The notes below the pieces were generated by a model that was not told the origin of the DNA, made no database searches, and worked only from the letters and a program-made list of their open reading frames with translations. The position numbers and the translations under genes were made by a program. Positions 44,281 through 44,308 of a stretch of DNA of 44,308 bases are shown piece by piece. Numbering within the stretch: position 1 is the stretch's first letter; each line of letters opens with the position of its first letter. The stretch comes from Bacteroidales bacterium (GTDB lineage: Bacteria > Bacteroidota > Bacteroidia > Bacteroidales > WCHB1-69): NCBI GenBank assembly GCA_017394765.1, contig JAFPXF010000038.1:1-44308 (forward strand). The letters are read 5' to 3'.

Positions 44281-44308
44281 GCGGTTTTTCAGCGGGGAAA
44301 AGCGTGCC

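Overview
The window looks like chromosome from an uncultured gut- or rumen-type Bacteroidales. This rests on the Bacteroidetes promoter -7 element (TAnnTTTG) in front of most transcription units, a type IX secretion C-terminal sorting domain on a giant surface protein, and families that are typical of the phylum (DUF4301, DUF3822, DUF6427-like, deoxynucleoside kinase beside folK). Species cannot be assigned from the sequence alone.

Layout. 1-430 is one copy of a long interspersed, hairpin-rich repeat; the second copy is at 29.49-29.90 kb. 0.5-34.8 kb is mostly ordinary core genome: a DUF4301 gene; a minus-strand run of giant adhesin, leuS, flippase, tlyA and DUF2461; a DUF6427-like membrane protein with rnhB; a ruvX-def-lipoprotein operon; tRNA-Val; a tightly overlapping five-gene operon (anchored protein, DUF3822, rsmD, pth, outer-membrane barrel); folK with a dNK; a previously hidden 49-aa minus-strand ORF; gmhB-lpxL; a GH29 fucosidase; a TIGR04076 protein; an OmpA-like/TonB-C fusion; a lipoprotein; murG; folD; ffh; and a second lipoprotein. 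The spaces between these genes hold several repeat families.

34.8-44.3 kb is an accessory, decaying island. It contains the 3' remnant of a TonB-like gene abutting a WYL-regulator 5' remnant, an AAA+ ATPase with three REP-like hairpins in its leader, a YhcG/DUF1016 nuclease-fold protein carrying 54-bp repeats, a frameshifted gene, an ADP-ribosylglycohydrolase (DraG family) lacking its middle, a DUF4143 ATPase lacking its ATPase core, an intact AAA_14/DUF4143 ATPase, and a DUF262 (GmrSD-N-like) protein with an extra N-terminal domain. The most unusual signal is that the 3' end of the ADP-ribosylglycohydrolase gene occurs three times (about 39.53, 40.64 and 42.02 kb). Each copy is followed by a fresh promoter and a different cargo gene, which suggests modular cassette turnover anchored on this gene tail. 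No integrase or transposase is visible.

How genes fit together. The core operons serve translation and its quality control (leuS, def, pth, rsmD, tlyA, tRNA-Val, ffh), envelope building (murG, gmhB, lpxL, flippase, T9SS adhesin) and folate/dNTP supply (folK, folD, dNK). The accessory island is dominated by NTPases and nuclease-fold proteins and is a plausible defence or selfish-element hotspot, but no complete known defence system is present.
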